This document shows, piece after piece, positions 1-5,063 of a DNA stretch of 5,063 bases. Position numbers and translations under genes: made by a program. How positions within the stretch are numbered: position 1 is the first letter of the stretch; each line of letters starts with the position of its first letter. The notes under the pieces are model-generated. The model made no database searches, had not been told where the DNA came from, and saw only the letters and a list, made by a program, of their open reading frames with translations. The stretch comes from Halococcaceae archaeon (GTDB taxonomy: Archaea > Halobacteriota > Halobacteria > Halobacteriales > Halalkalicoccaceae): NCBI GenBank assembly GCA_007129135.1, contig SKWB01000109.1, positions 1 to 5,063 on the forward strand. Reading direction: 5' to 3'.

Positions 1-1187
1 CGGTGCTCATCTCCTTCATCGGGATCTTCTCGCTCGTCTCCTCGCGCTACGTCCTCCCGAACCTGTTTCGGCGGATCGCCGACAACAAGGACGTCTTCTT
101 CATCGTCGCGCTCGCGTGGGCCTTTCTCTTCATCACCGTCTCCGAGGAGTTCAACCTCTCCGTCGAGGTCGGCGCGTTCCTCGCCGGGATCAGCCTCGCA
201 CAGCTGCCCTACAGCAAGGAGTTAGAGGAGCGGATCAGCCCCGTCACCGACTTCTTCATCCTCGTCTTCTTCGCCTCGATCGGGCTTCGCCTCGCCGCCG
301 ACGACTTGCTCGCCTACTGGCTCGAGGCCGTGGTCGCCTCCGTGGTCCTGATGGTCGGCAACTTCTGGATCATGTTCTACCTGATCGACCGCGAGAGCTT
401 CTCGGTCGAGACCTCCTTTATTGGCTCGATCAACATGATCCAGGTGAGCGAGTTCTCGCTGGTCGTCGGCGGGATCGCCGTCGCCCAGGGCTTCGTCGGC
501 AACGAGATCCTCGGCTACCTGAGCCTGATGGCGCTGCTCACGATGAGCGTCTCCGTCTACATCATCGACTACAACCACGAGATCTACGAGCGGGTCGCCC
601 CCTGGTTCCGGCGGTTCGAGGGCGAGGACAAACGCGACGTCGACCTCGCGGAGTACCGCGATCACGCGGTGGCGATCGGCTACGACGAGATCACGCGAAA
701 CGCCCTGCCCCTGCTCGAGGAGACCTTCGGCGAGGTGGTCGTCATCGACCGGAAGACCGCCCACGTCGAGGAGCTCACGGAGGCGGGCTACGACGCGATC
801 TACGGCGACTTCAGACACACCGAGATACGGAAGGAAGCCGGCCTGAAGCGGGCCGCGTTCGTCCTCAGTTCGTCCGTCCAGCCGGAGGTGAACGAGGCGC
901 TGCTCTCGGAGGTGTCCGACGACGCCACCGTCTTCGTCGAGGCGAACTGGATCGCCGACGCCCGCGAGCTCTACGACCTCGGGGCACACTACGTCCTGAT
1001 GAGTACCCACCTCACCGCCGAGCGGATGAGCGAGTACCTCGCACGGTATCTGGAGGACCGGGAGGCGTTCGTCGAGACCGTCGCGGAGGACGTCAGACGG
1101 ATCCGACGGTACGAGGAGGGCGTTCCGGAGGGACGGGTGTCGTTCGGTCCCGAGGAGTTCGGCCGGGGAGGTGTCGGCGATGAGTGA
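1..1187 (+). CDS. CPA2 (Kef-type) cation/proton antiporter with C-terminal TrkA-N/RCK domain, 5'-truncated by window edge
   Basis: This is the C-terminal 394 residues of a monovalent cation/proton antiporter; the reading frame is open to the left edge, so the true start lies outside. By gapless comparison with the next gene about 174 residues are missing, including the ion-binding Gln-Asp helix. Membrane segments lie at about residues 3-18, 32-50, 53-70, 82-98, 107-128, 137-163 and 168-189 of the visible part. Family signatures are VGAFLAGISLA (56-66), the ISPVTDFFILVFFASIGL stretch (78-95) and QVSEF (147-151). A soluble RCK-like domain follows (about 220-340), starting DHAVAIGYDEIT, with an acidic strand-2 end (VVVIDRK, D249). 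The second glycine of the nucleotide loop is Asp (GYD), and Asn120 replaces the Lys of the neighbouring paralogue. No TrkA-C domain is visible. The family call is firm; the ion (K+ or Na+) is not determinable. It overlaps the next gene by 8 bases. Confidence 0.9.
   Translation, partial: VLISFIGIFSLVSSRYVLPNLFRRIADNKDVFFIVALAWAFLFITVSEEFNLSVEVGAFLAGISLAQLPYSKELEERISPVTDFFILVFFASIGLRLAADDLLAYWLEAVVASVVLMVGNFWIMFYLIDRESFSVETSFIGSINMIQVSEFSLVVGGIAVAQGFVGNEILGYLSLMALLTMSVSVYIIDYNHEIYERVAPWFRRFEGEDKRDVDLAEYRDHAVAIGYDEITRNALPLLEETFGEVVVIDRKTAHVEELTEAGYDAIYGDFRHTEIRKEAGLKRAAFVLSSSVQPEVNEALLSEVSDDATVFVEANWIADARELYDLGAHYVLMSTHLTAERMSEYLARYLEDREAFVETVAEDVRRIRRYEEGVPEGRVSFGPEEFGRGGVGDE
1167..1173 (+). 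promoter_or_regulatory. Strong Shine-Dalgarno site for the second antiporter gene
   Basis: GGAGGTG lies at 1167-1173, six bases before the ATG at 1180, and matches the archaeal anti-Shine-Dalgarno end of 16S rRNA. It lies inside the end of the upstream coding region. It decides the start: the alternative GTG at 1171 lies within this site and so cannot be served by it. It also marks this gene as the internal member of an operon, unlike the downstream genes, which lack such sites. Confidence 0.8.
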
Positions 1188-2865
1188 GCTCCTCACCGCC
1201 CTCGCGCTGATCTTCGTCGTCGCGGGAGCGCTGTTGATCGTCGCGAACCACTTCTCGCTCCCGACGGTGCCGTTCCTGCTGCTCGCGGGGCTGCTCGCCG
1301 GTCCGTTCATCGACCCGGCCCTGCTGCTCGAACTCGCACAGTGGGGGATCGCCTTCCTGGTCTTCGTCTTCGGCGTCGAACTCGACATGCGGTCGATCGG
1401 GACCCTGGTACGGGAGGCGGAGGTCGTCGCCGGCGTTCAACTCGTCGTCGTCGGCGCGCTCGGCTTCGCCGTGGGTATCGCGCTGGGCTTCGACGAGCTG
1501 AACGCGCTCTACCTCTCGATCGCCGCCGCGCTCAGTTCGACCATCGTCGGCGCGGGCCTGCTCCAGGAGGAGATCAGAGAGAACCTCGTCTACGGACGCC
1601 TCGCCCAGTCGATCCACTTCGTGCAGGACCTCGTCGCCATCGTGCTCGTGTTGATGCTGAGCGCGGAGGTCTTCACCACCGACGCGATCAGCGCGGGGAT
1701 CGGCTACGGCGTGGTGTTGCTCGCCGTCGCGTACGTGATCAATGCCCACCTCTTCACGCCGGTCTCCCGGCTCGCGGACGGCTCGCAGGAGCTGCTCATG
1801 ATCGGCGCGATATCGATCCTGATCGCCTTCCTCGCGGCGGCGGAGCTCGCCGGGATCTCGATCGTCGTGGGGGCGTTCGCGGCGGGCCTCGCGATCGAGC
1901 GCGACTTCACGAGGAACCTCGGAATGCTCAACGGTATCGAGTCGATCAAGGACTTCTTCGTCGCGGTCTTCTTCGTCACCATCGGCGCGCTCGTGCTGAT
2001 CGAGACGCCCGACCTCACGGTGCTCGCGACCGCGGGGATGCTGATCCTCATCACCGCGCTGGTGAAGCCGGCGATCACGCTCGTGACGATCCTCTGGCAG
2101 GGCTACGAGGCCCGCACGGCGACGCTCACGAGCGTGAGCCTCGACCAGGTCAGCGAGTTCGCGCTCATCATCGCCATCGAGGCGTTCATCGTCGGGCTGA
2201 TGGCACCCGAGCTCTTCCAGGCGGTGATCCTCGCCGCCGCGGTCACGATGGTCACCGCCTCCTACACCCGCCGGAACGACGACCGCATCTACCGGCTCGT
2301 CTCGCGAACGGGCTTTCGCTCCCCGCACGTGAAGACCGACGAGCGGAGCCGGGTCGAGGAGGGGCTCTCCGACCACGTCGTGATCGTCGGCTACGGCAGA
2401 CAGGCGAGACGGCTCGTCGAGACCGCCGAGACGCGGTCGGTGCCCTACGTCGTGATCGAGAACGACCCCGGGATGCTCTCGCCGCTCCAGCGAAACTGCC
2501 GGAACTTCGTCTTCGGCGACGCGATGACGGAGTACACCTGGGAGAAGGCCCGGGTCGAGAGGGCGTCGCTCGTCGTCTCGACCGCCAGCCAGCCACGGAT
2601 CTCCGAGCACGTCCTCTCACTCGAGACGGACGCGGACGTGATCCTCCGGGCACGCTCCATCAGGGAAGCGAGCGGGCTCGTCGAGCGCGGCGCGCTCTAC
2701 GTGAACGTCCCCGACCTGCTCGCGGCCGACAGCCTCATCGAGCACGTCGAGGAGGTGGCGGCCGACCCGGCCGCCCGCGACCGTCTCCGGGAGCGACACC
2801 TCGACGAACTCCGGGAGTTCGAGCGGATGGGCTTCGCCTCGATGAGCGAGGAGATAAAGCGGTGA
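1180..2865 (+). CDS. CPA2 (Kef-type) cation/proton antiporter with C-terminal TrkA-N/RCK domain, complete
   Basis: This 561-residue inner-membrane protein should exchange a monovalent cation (K+ or Na+) for protons. Residues 1-363 form about 12-13 hydrophobic segments. The KefB/KefC-type Gln-Asp motif is present as HFVQD (146-150), with D150 the expected ion/proton site. Other family marks are VVGAFAAGLA (230-239), IESIKDFFVAVFFVTIGAL (253-271), the core Lys K296 (ALVKPAIT) and QVSEF (323-327). After a linker, an RCK/TrkA-N domain (about 398-525) begins DHVVIVGYGRQA. Strand 2 ends in Glu (VVIEND, E427), favouring NAD(H)-like ligands. There is no TrkA-C domain; the last 35 residues are a charged helix-like tail. 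The ATG at 1180 is chosen for its Shine-Dalgarno site; it overlaps the upstream stop (ATGAGTGA), implying translational coupling. It is a diverged paralogue of the upstream gene. Quaternary structure and ion preference are inferred, not seen. Confidence 0.93.
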   Translation: MSELLTALALIFVVAGALLIVANHFSLPTVPFLLLAGLLAGPFIDPALLLELAQWGIAFLVFVFGVELDMRSIGTLVREAEVVAGVQLVVVGALGFAVGIALGFDELNALYLSIAAALSSTIVGAGLLQEEIRENLVYGRLAQSIHFVQDLVAIVLVLMLSAEVFTTDAISAGIGYGVVLLAVAYVINAHLFTPVSRLADGSQELLMIGAISILIAFLAAAELAGISIVVGAFAAGLAIERDFTRNLGMLNGIESIKDFFVAVFFVTIGALVLIETPDLTVLATAGMLILITALVKPAITLVTILWQGYEARTATLTSVSLDQVSEFALIIAIEAFIVGLMAPELFQAVILAAAVTMVTASYTRRNDDRIYRLVSRTGFRSPHVKTDERSRVEEGLSDHVVIVGYGRQARRLVETAETRSVPYVVIENDPGMLSPLQRNCRNFVFGDAMTEYTWEKARVERASLVVSTASQPRISEHVLSLETDADVILRARSIREASGLVERGALYVNVPDLLAADSLIEHVEEVAADPAARDRLRERHLDELREFERMGFASMSEEIKR

Positions 2866-2908
2866 GCGACGGGTGACCCGCCGGGCGAGGTCGGGGATAG
2901 CGAACGGA

Positions 2909-2915
2909 TTATATA
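2909..2915 (+). promoter_or_regulatory. TATA-box promoter of the small Cys-motif gene, leaderless
   Basis: TTATATA at 2909-2915 is centred 27 bases before the ATG at 2939 and is the only strongly A+T-rich spot in a 73-base gap. CGAACGGA just upstream is in BRE position. Archaeal transcription starts about 25-27 bases after the TATA centre, so the mRNA should begin at or within a base or two of the ATG. No Shine-Dalgarno sequence is present between the box and the ATG, which fits a leaderless transcript. Confidence 0.75.
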
Positions 2916-2938
2916 CTCCCTCCCCTCCGACCCGCCGA

Positions 2939-3277
2939 ATGTCGTTGAACGCCCTCCTCCTCGCGCTCTCGCTGTCCGCGCTCTACGTCGCCCACCGCAT
3001 GTTCGTCTCAGCGGACGACCGCCTCCAGGACGACATCGAACGCGCCCGAAAACGGCGTCGCGAGGCGCTCGAGGGCGGTCTCGTCCCCGACGACTGGGAC
3101 GGCGAGTGTGCGCTCAAGCCCTGTCAGCTCTGTCGGTCGCTGAATCGGCCGTCGTTCGTCCGCTGTCGGTGCTGTGCCGCTCACCTCCCGCGCCAGACCG
3201 TCGGCCCGGCGGGGATCGGCGGCCACGTCTCACAGACGGAGGTCCTCGTCTCGCGCGAGACGGAGACGAGCCGATGA
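2939..3277 (+). CDS. Small membrane-anchored protein with Cys4 zinc-ribbon-like motif, function unknown
   Basis: I do not recognise this 112-residue protein. Residues 1-23 form one hydrophobic helix with few charges, either a signal anchor or an uncleaved leader. Residues 24-46 are highly charged (DDRLQDDIERARKRRREALE) and probably helical, ending in a basic patch. Then come six cysteines: C57, C62, C65, C76, C78 and C79. C62-x2-C65-x10-C76-x2-C79 has the spacing of a small zinc ribbon. The last 30 residues look flexible. The basic segment after the helix suggests the Cys module is cytoplasmic (positive-inside rule). The ATG at 2939 is chosen because the TATA box lies 27 bases upstream; a GTG at 2873 in the same frame would lie upstream of that promoter. 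A hairpin with T-run follows the stop immediately. The gene looks real, but its role is unknown; placement between transporters does not prove a link to ion transport. Confidence 0.7.
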   Translation: MSLNALLLALSLSALYVAHRMFVSADDRLQDDIERARKRRREALEGGLVPDDWDGECALKPCQLCRSLNRPSFVRCRCCAAHLPRQTVGPAGIGGHVSQTEVLVSRETETSR

Positions 3278-3301
3278 CCTATCGTTGCCGATAGGCTTTT
3301 T
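3278..3301 (+). terminator. Intrinsic-terminator-like hairpin with T5 run
   Basis: CCTATCG (3278-3284) pairs perfectly with CGATAGG (3289-3295) over seven base pairs with a four-base loop TTGC, followed by C and five T (3297-3301). It begins on the base after the TGA of the small Cys-motif gene. Hairpin plus T-run, or the T-run alone, is the usual archaeal termination signal. The same T-run is in the position of the next gene's TATA box, so its role is ambiguous. Confidence 0.55.
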
Positions 3302-3303
3302 AC
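3296..3303 (+). promoter_or_regulatory. TATA-like promoter element of the 160-residue membrane-protein gene, leaderless
   Basis: CTTTTTAC at 3296-3303 has its T/A core (3297-3302) centred about 26.5 bases before the ATG at 3326. No Shine-Dalgarno sequence is found in the short spacer, so a leaderless mRNA starting at the ATG is expected. The core consists of the T-run of the hairpin described at 3278-3301; both readings fit the sequence. Confidence 0.55.
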
Positions 3304-3325
3304 CCGAGAAGTCGTTCGTTCCCCG

Positions 3326-3808
3326 ATGGGCTCTGAGCGTCTCGACCGGATGCCATCGCGTGAGGCGCGCCCGGACGAGCGGATCGGCTCTCGGAAGGAG
3401 ACGGGTGGCTACACCGCCTGGAACGAGAACCGGGACTCCGAGAGGACCTACGAGTCCCGACGGGAGACCGACGCGGGGGGACGAGCCGGGGAGGTGGCCA
3501 GACCGGTCGCGAGCCAGGGGACGGGGCCTCCGTCGGAGTGGAGGCGAGCGCTCCGGCTCTCGGTGCTGGCGGGCGGTCACACCCTGGCGGTGATCGGATC
3601 GGCGGTGCTGAGTCTCGCCGCCGTCGGCGCGTTCACGGGCGAGCCGTTCTCGCTCGTTCTCGCGGCCGAGACGCTCCTCTCGCTCACGGTCGGCGCGGGC
3701 GTCGAACCGGGGCTCACCCTCTCGCGGACGCACCTGTTGCTCTCGCTCGCGCTCCCCTTCGTCGTCGCGGTCGTCTCGTTCGCCCACCTCTCGACGCGGT
3801 TCGAGTAA
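3326..3808 (+). CDS. Membrane protein with long charged N-terminal tail, function unknown
   Basis: I do not recognise this 160-residue protein. Residues 1-77 are hydrophilic and low in hydrophobics, with about 15 Arg against 14 acidic residues, Gly and Ser, so probably disordered and cytoplasmic. Three hydrophobic segments follow: about 79-103, 105-126 and 136-155. The protein ends four residues later (STRFE). No enzyme motif, cysteine pair or known transporter signature is visible. The ATG at 3326 is preferred because a TATA-like element lies 26-27 bases upstream; the next ATG (3350, residue 9) has none at that distance. It ends 31 bases before the channel gene. A role as an accessory subunit of a neighbouring transporter is only a guess. 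The charged tail has a more mixed base composition than neighbouring coding DNA, so the exact N-terminus is the weakest point of the call. Confidence 0.65.
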   Translation: MGSERLDRMPSREARPDERIGSRKETGGYTAWNENRDSERTYESRRETDAGGRAGEVARPVASQGTGPPSEWRRALRLSVLAGGHTLAVIGSAVLSLAAVGAFTGEPFSLVLAAETLLSLTVGAGVEPGLTLSRTHLLLSLALPFVVAVVSFAHLSTRFE

Positions 3809-3812
3809 CGGG

Positions 3813-3817
3813 TTTAT
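3813..3817 (+). promoter_or_regulatory. TATA-like promoter element of the potassium-channel gene, leaderless
   Basis: TTTAT at 3813-3817 lies in the 31-base gap after the previous stop and is centred 25 bases before the ATG at 3840. The surrounding bases are G+C-rich and there is no Shine-Dalgarno sequence before the ATG. AACGGG directly upstream may be part of the BRE. This is a weaker TATA match than the one at 2909-2915. Confidence 0.55.
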
Positions 3818-3839
3818 CCCCGACCCGCGTTCACCGCGT

Positions 3840-5000
3840 ATGGGCTGGCTCCGGCGGCGTGGGTTCACCGGCACACGGCTGACCGTCGGGCTCGTCTCGG
3901 CGGTCGCGGTGGTCTCGATCGTGACCGGCGTCGCGAACATCGGCCAGGAGGTCTTTCATACGACACTGCTCGACCTGGAGCTCGTTCCGGAGTGGATCCA
4001 GCAGACGGCGGGGTTCACCGGCACAGTGACCGGATTCTTCATGCTAGGAGGTGCCTACGGCTTGCACCGCCGGCTACGAGCGGGCTGGTACCTCACGGCC
4101 GTCCTGTTGCCGAACGCGGCGTTCCAAGGACTCGTCCAGTCGAGCCCCCTCTCCGTCCCGCTGATCGTCCTCTCGCTGCTCGCGATCCCGAACCTGCTCG
4201 CGACGCGGTCGGCGTACGACCGCCCGCTTGACCTTACGATCGCCCAGATCGGGGCCGGGCTGGCGCTCGGCGGCGCGCTCGCCTACGGCACCCTCGGGAC
4301 CTACGCGCTCCGCGAAGAGTTCGAGGGCGTCGAGACGCTGCTCGACGCCTTCTACTTCACGCTCGTCACCGCGAGCACGGTCGGCTTCGGCGACGCGACC
4401 GCGAACCCCGAGGCACAGGGCGCACGCCTGTTCGCGCTCTCGGTGCTCCTGGTGGGTACCTCCAGCTTCGCGGTCGCCCTCGGCGCGCTGCTCGGTCCCG
4501 CGATACAGGCACGGTTCACGATGGCACTCGGAAAGATGGCAGATACAGACCTCGACTCACTCGACGACCACGTACTGGTGCTCGGCTACGGCGACCTCAC
4601 GGAACCGATCGTCCAGGGCCTCGACGGACGGGTCCCGTTCGTCATCGTCTCCCGGAGCGATCACGAGGGGCTCACAGAGCGCGGCTACCCCCGGCTCCGG
4701 GCCGATCCCTCCGAGGACGAACCGCTCCTGCGTGCCGGTCTCGACCGGGCGCGGGCGGTCGTCGTCGCGACGGAGAGCGACGCGGTGGACGCGCTCTGTA
4801 TCCTCACCGCGCGCCACCTCAACCCGGAGGTCCACATCGTCTCGGCCGCCACGGACCGGAACAACGTCGCGAAGCTCGAACGCGCCGGGGCGGACGTGGT
4901 GATCAGCCCCGCGACGATCGGCGGCCAGCTGCTCGCGCGCTCGGCGCTCGAGGGCGACGACGCGGAGGTGGCCGCCGAACACCTCTTAGAGGAGCTGTAG
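3840..5000 (+). CDS. Kch-like potassium channel with RCK (TrkA-N) regulatory domain
   Basis: This 386-residue protein should be a tetrameric K+ channel gated through cytoplasmic RCK domains. Hydrophobic segments lie at about residues 13-34, 58-75, 82-99, 104-122 and 133-155. The pore helix and filter follow, TLVTASTVGFGDAT with the K+ signature TVGFGD at 180-185, then the inner helix 196-219. The RCK domain (243-386) begins DHVLVLGYGDLT (GxG at 249-251). From memory, the order DRARAVVVATESDAVD, HIVSAATDRNN and ISPATIGGQLLARSALEGD closely parallels the RCK domain of E. coli Kch. Strand 2 ends in Ser (VIVSRSD, S271), not the acidic residue seen in the two antiporters. No TrkA-C domain follows. 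M228 and M233 sit exactly at the pore/RCK junction. The ATG at 3840 is supported by the upstream TATA-like element. The channel call is firm; ligand and gating are inferred. Confidence 0.93.
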   Translation: MGWLRRRGFTGTRLTVGLVSAVAVVSIVTGVANIGQEVFHTTLLDLELVPEWIQQTAGFTGTVTGFFMLGGAYGLHRRLRAGWYLTAVLLPNAAFQGLVQSSPLSVPLIVLSLLAIPNLLATRSAYDRPLDLTIAQIGAGLALGGALAYGTLGTYALREEFEGVETLLDAFYFTLVTASTVGFGDATANPEAQGARLFALSVLLVGTSSFAVALGALLGPAIQARFTMALGKMADTDLDSLDDHVLVLGYGDLTEPIVQGLDGRVPFVIVSRSDHEGLTERGYPRLRADPSEDEPLLRAGLDRARAVVVATESDAVDALCILTARHLNPEVHIVSAATDRNNVAKLERAGADVVISPATIGGQLLARSALEGDDAEVAAEHLLEEL

Positions 5001-5063
5001 ACCCGTCCGGACCGGTCTCCACCCGGACCGCACGGACCGATCCCCACCCCGGTTCCAGCGGGC
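5001..5063. other. Downstream end of window, no gene seen
   Basis: These 63 bases follow the channel stop codon and are almost entirely G+C. CGGACCG occurs three times (5008, 5024, 5033), and GTCCGG (5005-5010) can pair with CCGGAC (5023-5028). No T-run follows inside the window, so a terminator cannot be claimed. Confidence 0.4.

Noticed and set aside
1171..1179. GTG at 1171 as start of the second antiporter
   Set aside because: The GTG is part of the Shine-Dalgarno sequence GGAGGTG that serves the ATG at 1180; starting there would leave no site upstream.
1093..2610. Long open frame on the minus strand (about 505 codons) opposite the second antiporter
   Set aside because: Its translation is a low-complexity Asp/Glu/Arg mix with no domain, the mirror image of G+C-rich codon bias. 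The plus-strand frame has full CPA2 and RCK motifs. The same reasoning removes minus-strand frames at 222-1388, 3230-3940 and 4557-4982.
1341..2876. Long second plus-strand frame overlapping the second antiporter
   Set aside because: Arg/Gly/His-rich shadow in the +1 frame with no recognisable domain; it has no Shine-Dalgarno sequence or promoter of its own.
2870..2880. Inverted repeat CGGGT-G-ACCCG after the second antiporter stop
   Set aside because: The single central base leaves no room for a full hairpin loop, and no T-run follows, so it is not a credible terminator.
2873..2938. GTG at 2873 as start of the small Cys-motif protein
   Set aside because: It would add 22 residues encoded across and upstream of a good TATA box at 2909-2915, has no Shine-Dalgarno sequence, and would place a polar stretch before the N-terminal helix.
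4047..4053. Shine-Dalgarno-like GGAGGTG inside the channel gene
   Set aside because: No ATG or GTG follows at suitable spacing in any useful frame; it encodes ordinary Gly-Gly-Ala residues in the N-terminal membrane module.
5005..5028. Possible hairpin GTCCGG/CCGGAC after the channel gene
   Set aside because: Only six base pairs with a 12-base loop, competing with the self-complementary GACCGGTC at 5010-5017, and no T-run before the window ends. Chance pairing is likely in such G+C-rich DNA.
1..5063. Search for CRISPR arrays, tRNAs, insertion-sequence ends, toxin-antitoxin pairs and defence genes
   Set aside because: No regularly spaced repeats, no tRNA-like cloverleaf, no terminal inverted repeats with target duplications, and no nuclease, transposase or toxin motifs were seen.

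Overview
The window looks like a piece of a haloarchaeal (class Halobacteria) chromosome. The DNA is very G+C-rich (roughly two thirds by eye), codons end mostly in C or G, and the soluble domains are rich in Asp and Glu. Archaeal TATA-like elements sit about 25-27 bases in front of start codons, the layout of haloarchaeal leaderless promoters. All convincing genes are on the + strand. I see no tRNA, rRNA, CRISPR array, insertion sequence or phage gene.

Layout. Positions 1-1187 hold the 3' part of a CPA2 (Kef-type) cation/proton antiporter with a C-terminal TrkA-N/RCK nucleotide-binding domain. Positions 1180-2865 hold a second, complete, diverged paralogue of the same architecture, overlapping the first by 8 bases and having its own strong Shine-Dalgarno sequence. 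Next come two small genes I cannot assign to a family: a 112-residue protein with one membrane helix and a Cys4 zinc-ribbon-like motif (2939-3277), and a 160-residue protein with a charged N-terminal tail and about three membrane segments (3326-3808). The last gene (3840-5000) is a Kch-like potassium channel: N-terminal membrane module, pore with a TVGFGD selectivity filter, and a C-terminal RCK domain. The final 63 bases hold no gene.

How the genes fit together. Three of the five proteins are membrane cation transporters or channels, each ending in an RCK/TrkA-N domain, so the locus reads as a K+/Na+/H+ homeostasis cluster, sensible for a cell with molar internal K+. The antiporter pair is translationally coupled and may form a heteromer. 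This is supported by complementary sequence differences: the first subunit has Asn where the second has the conserved core Lys, and its Rossmann glycine motif is degenerate. The three downstream genes each appear to have their own leaderless promoter. At 3278-3302 a hairpin plus T-run looks like a terminator for one gene while the T-run sits exactly where the next gene's TATA box should be.

I do not see a clearly new defence or mobile system. The least-described parts are the two small orphan genes and the asymmetry of the antiporter pair.
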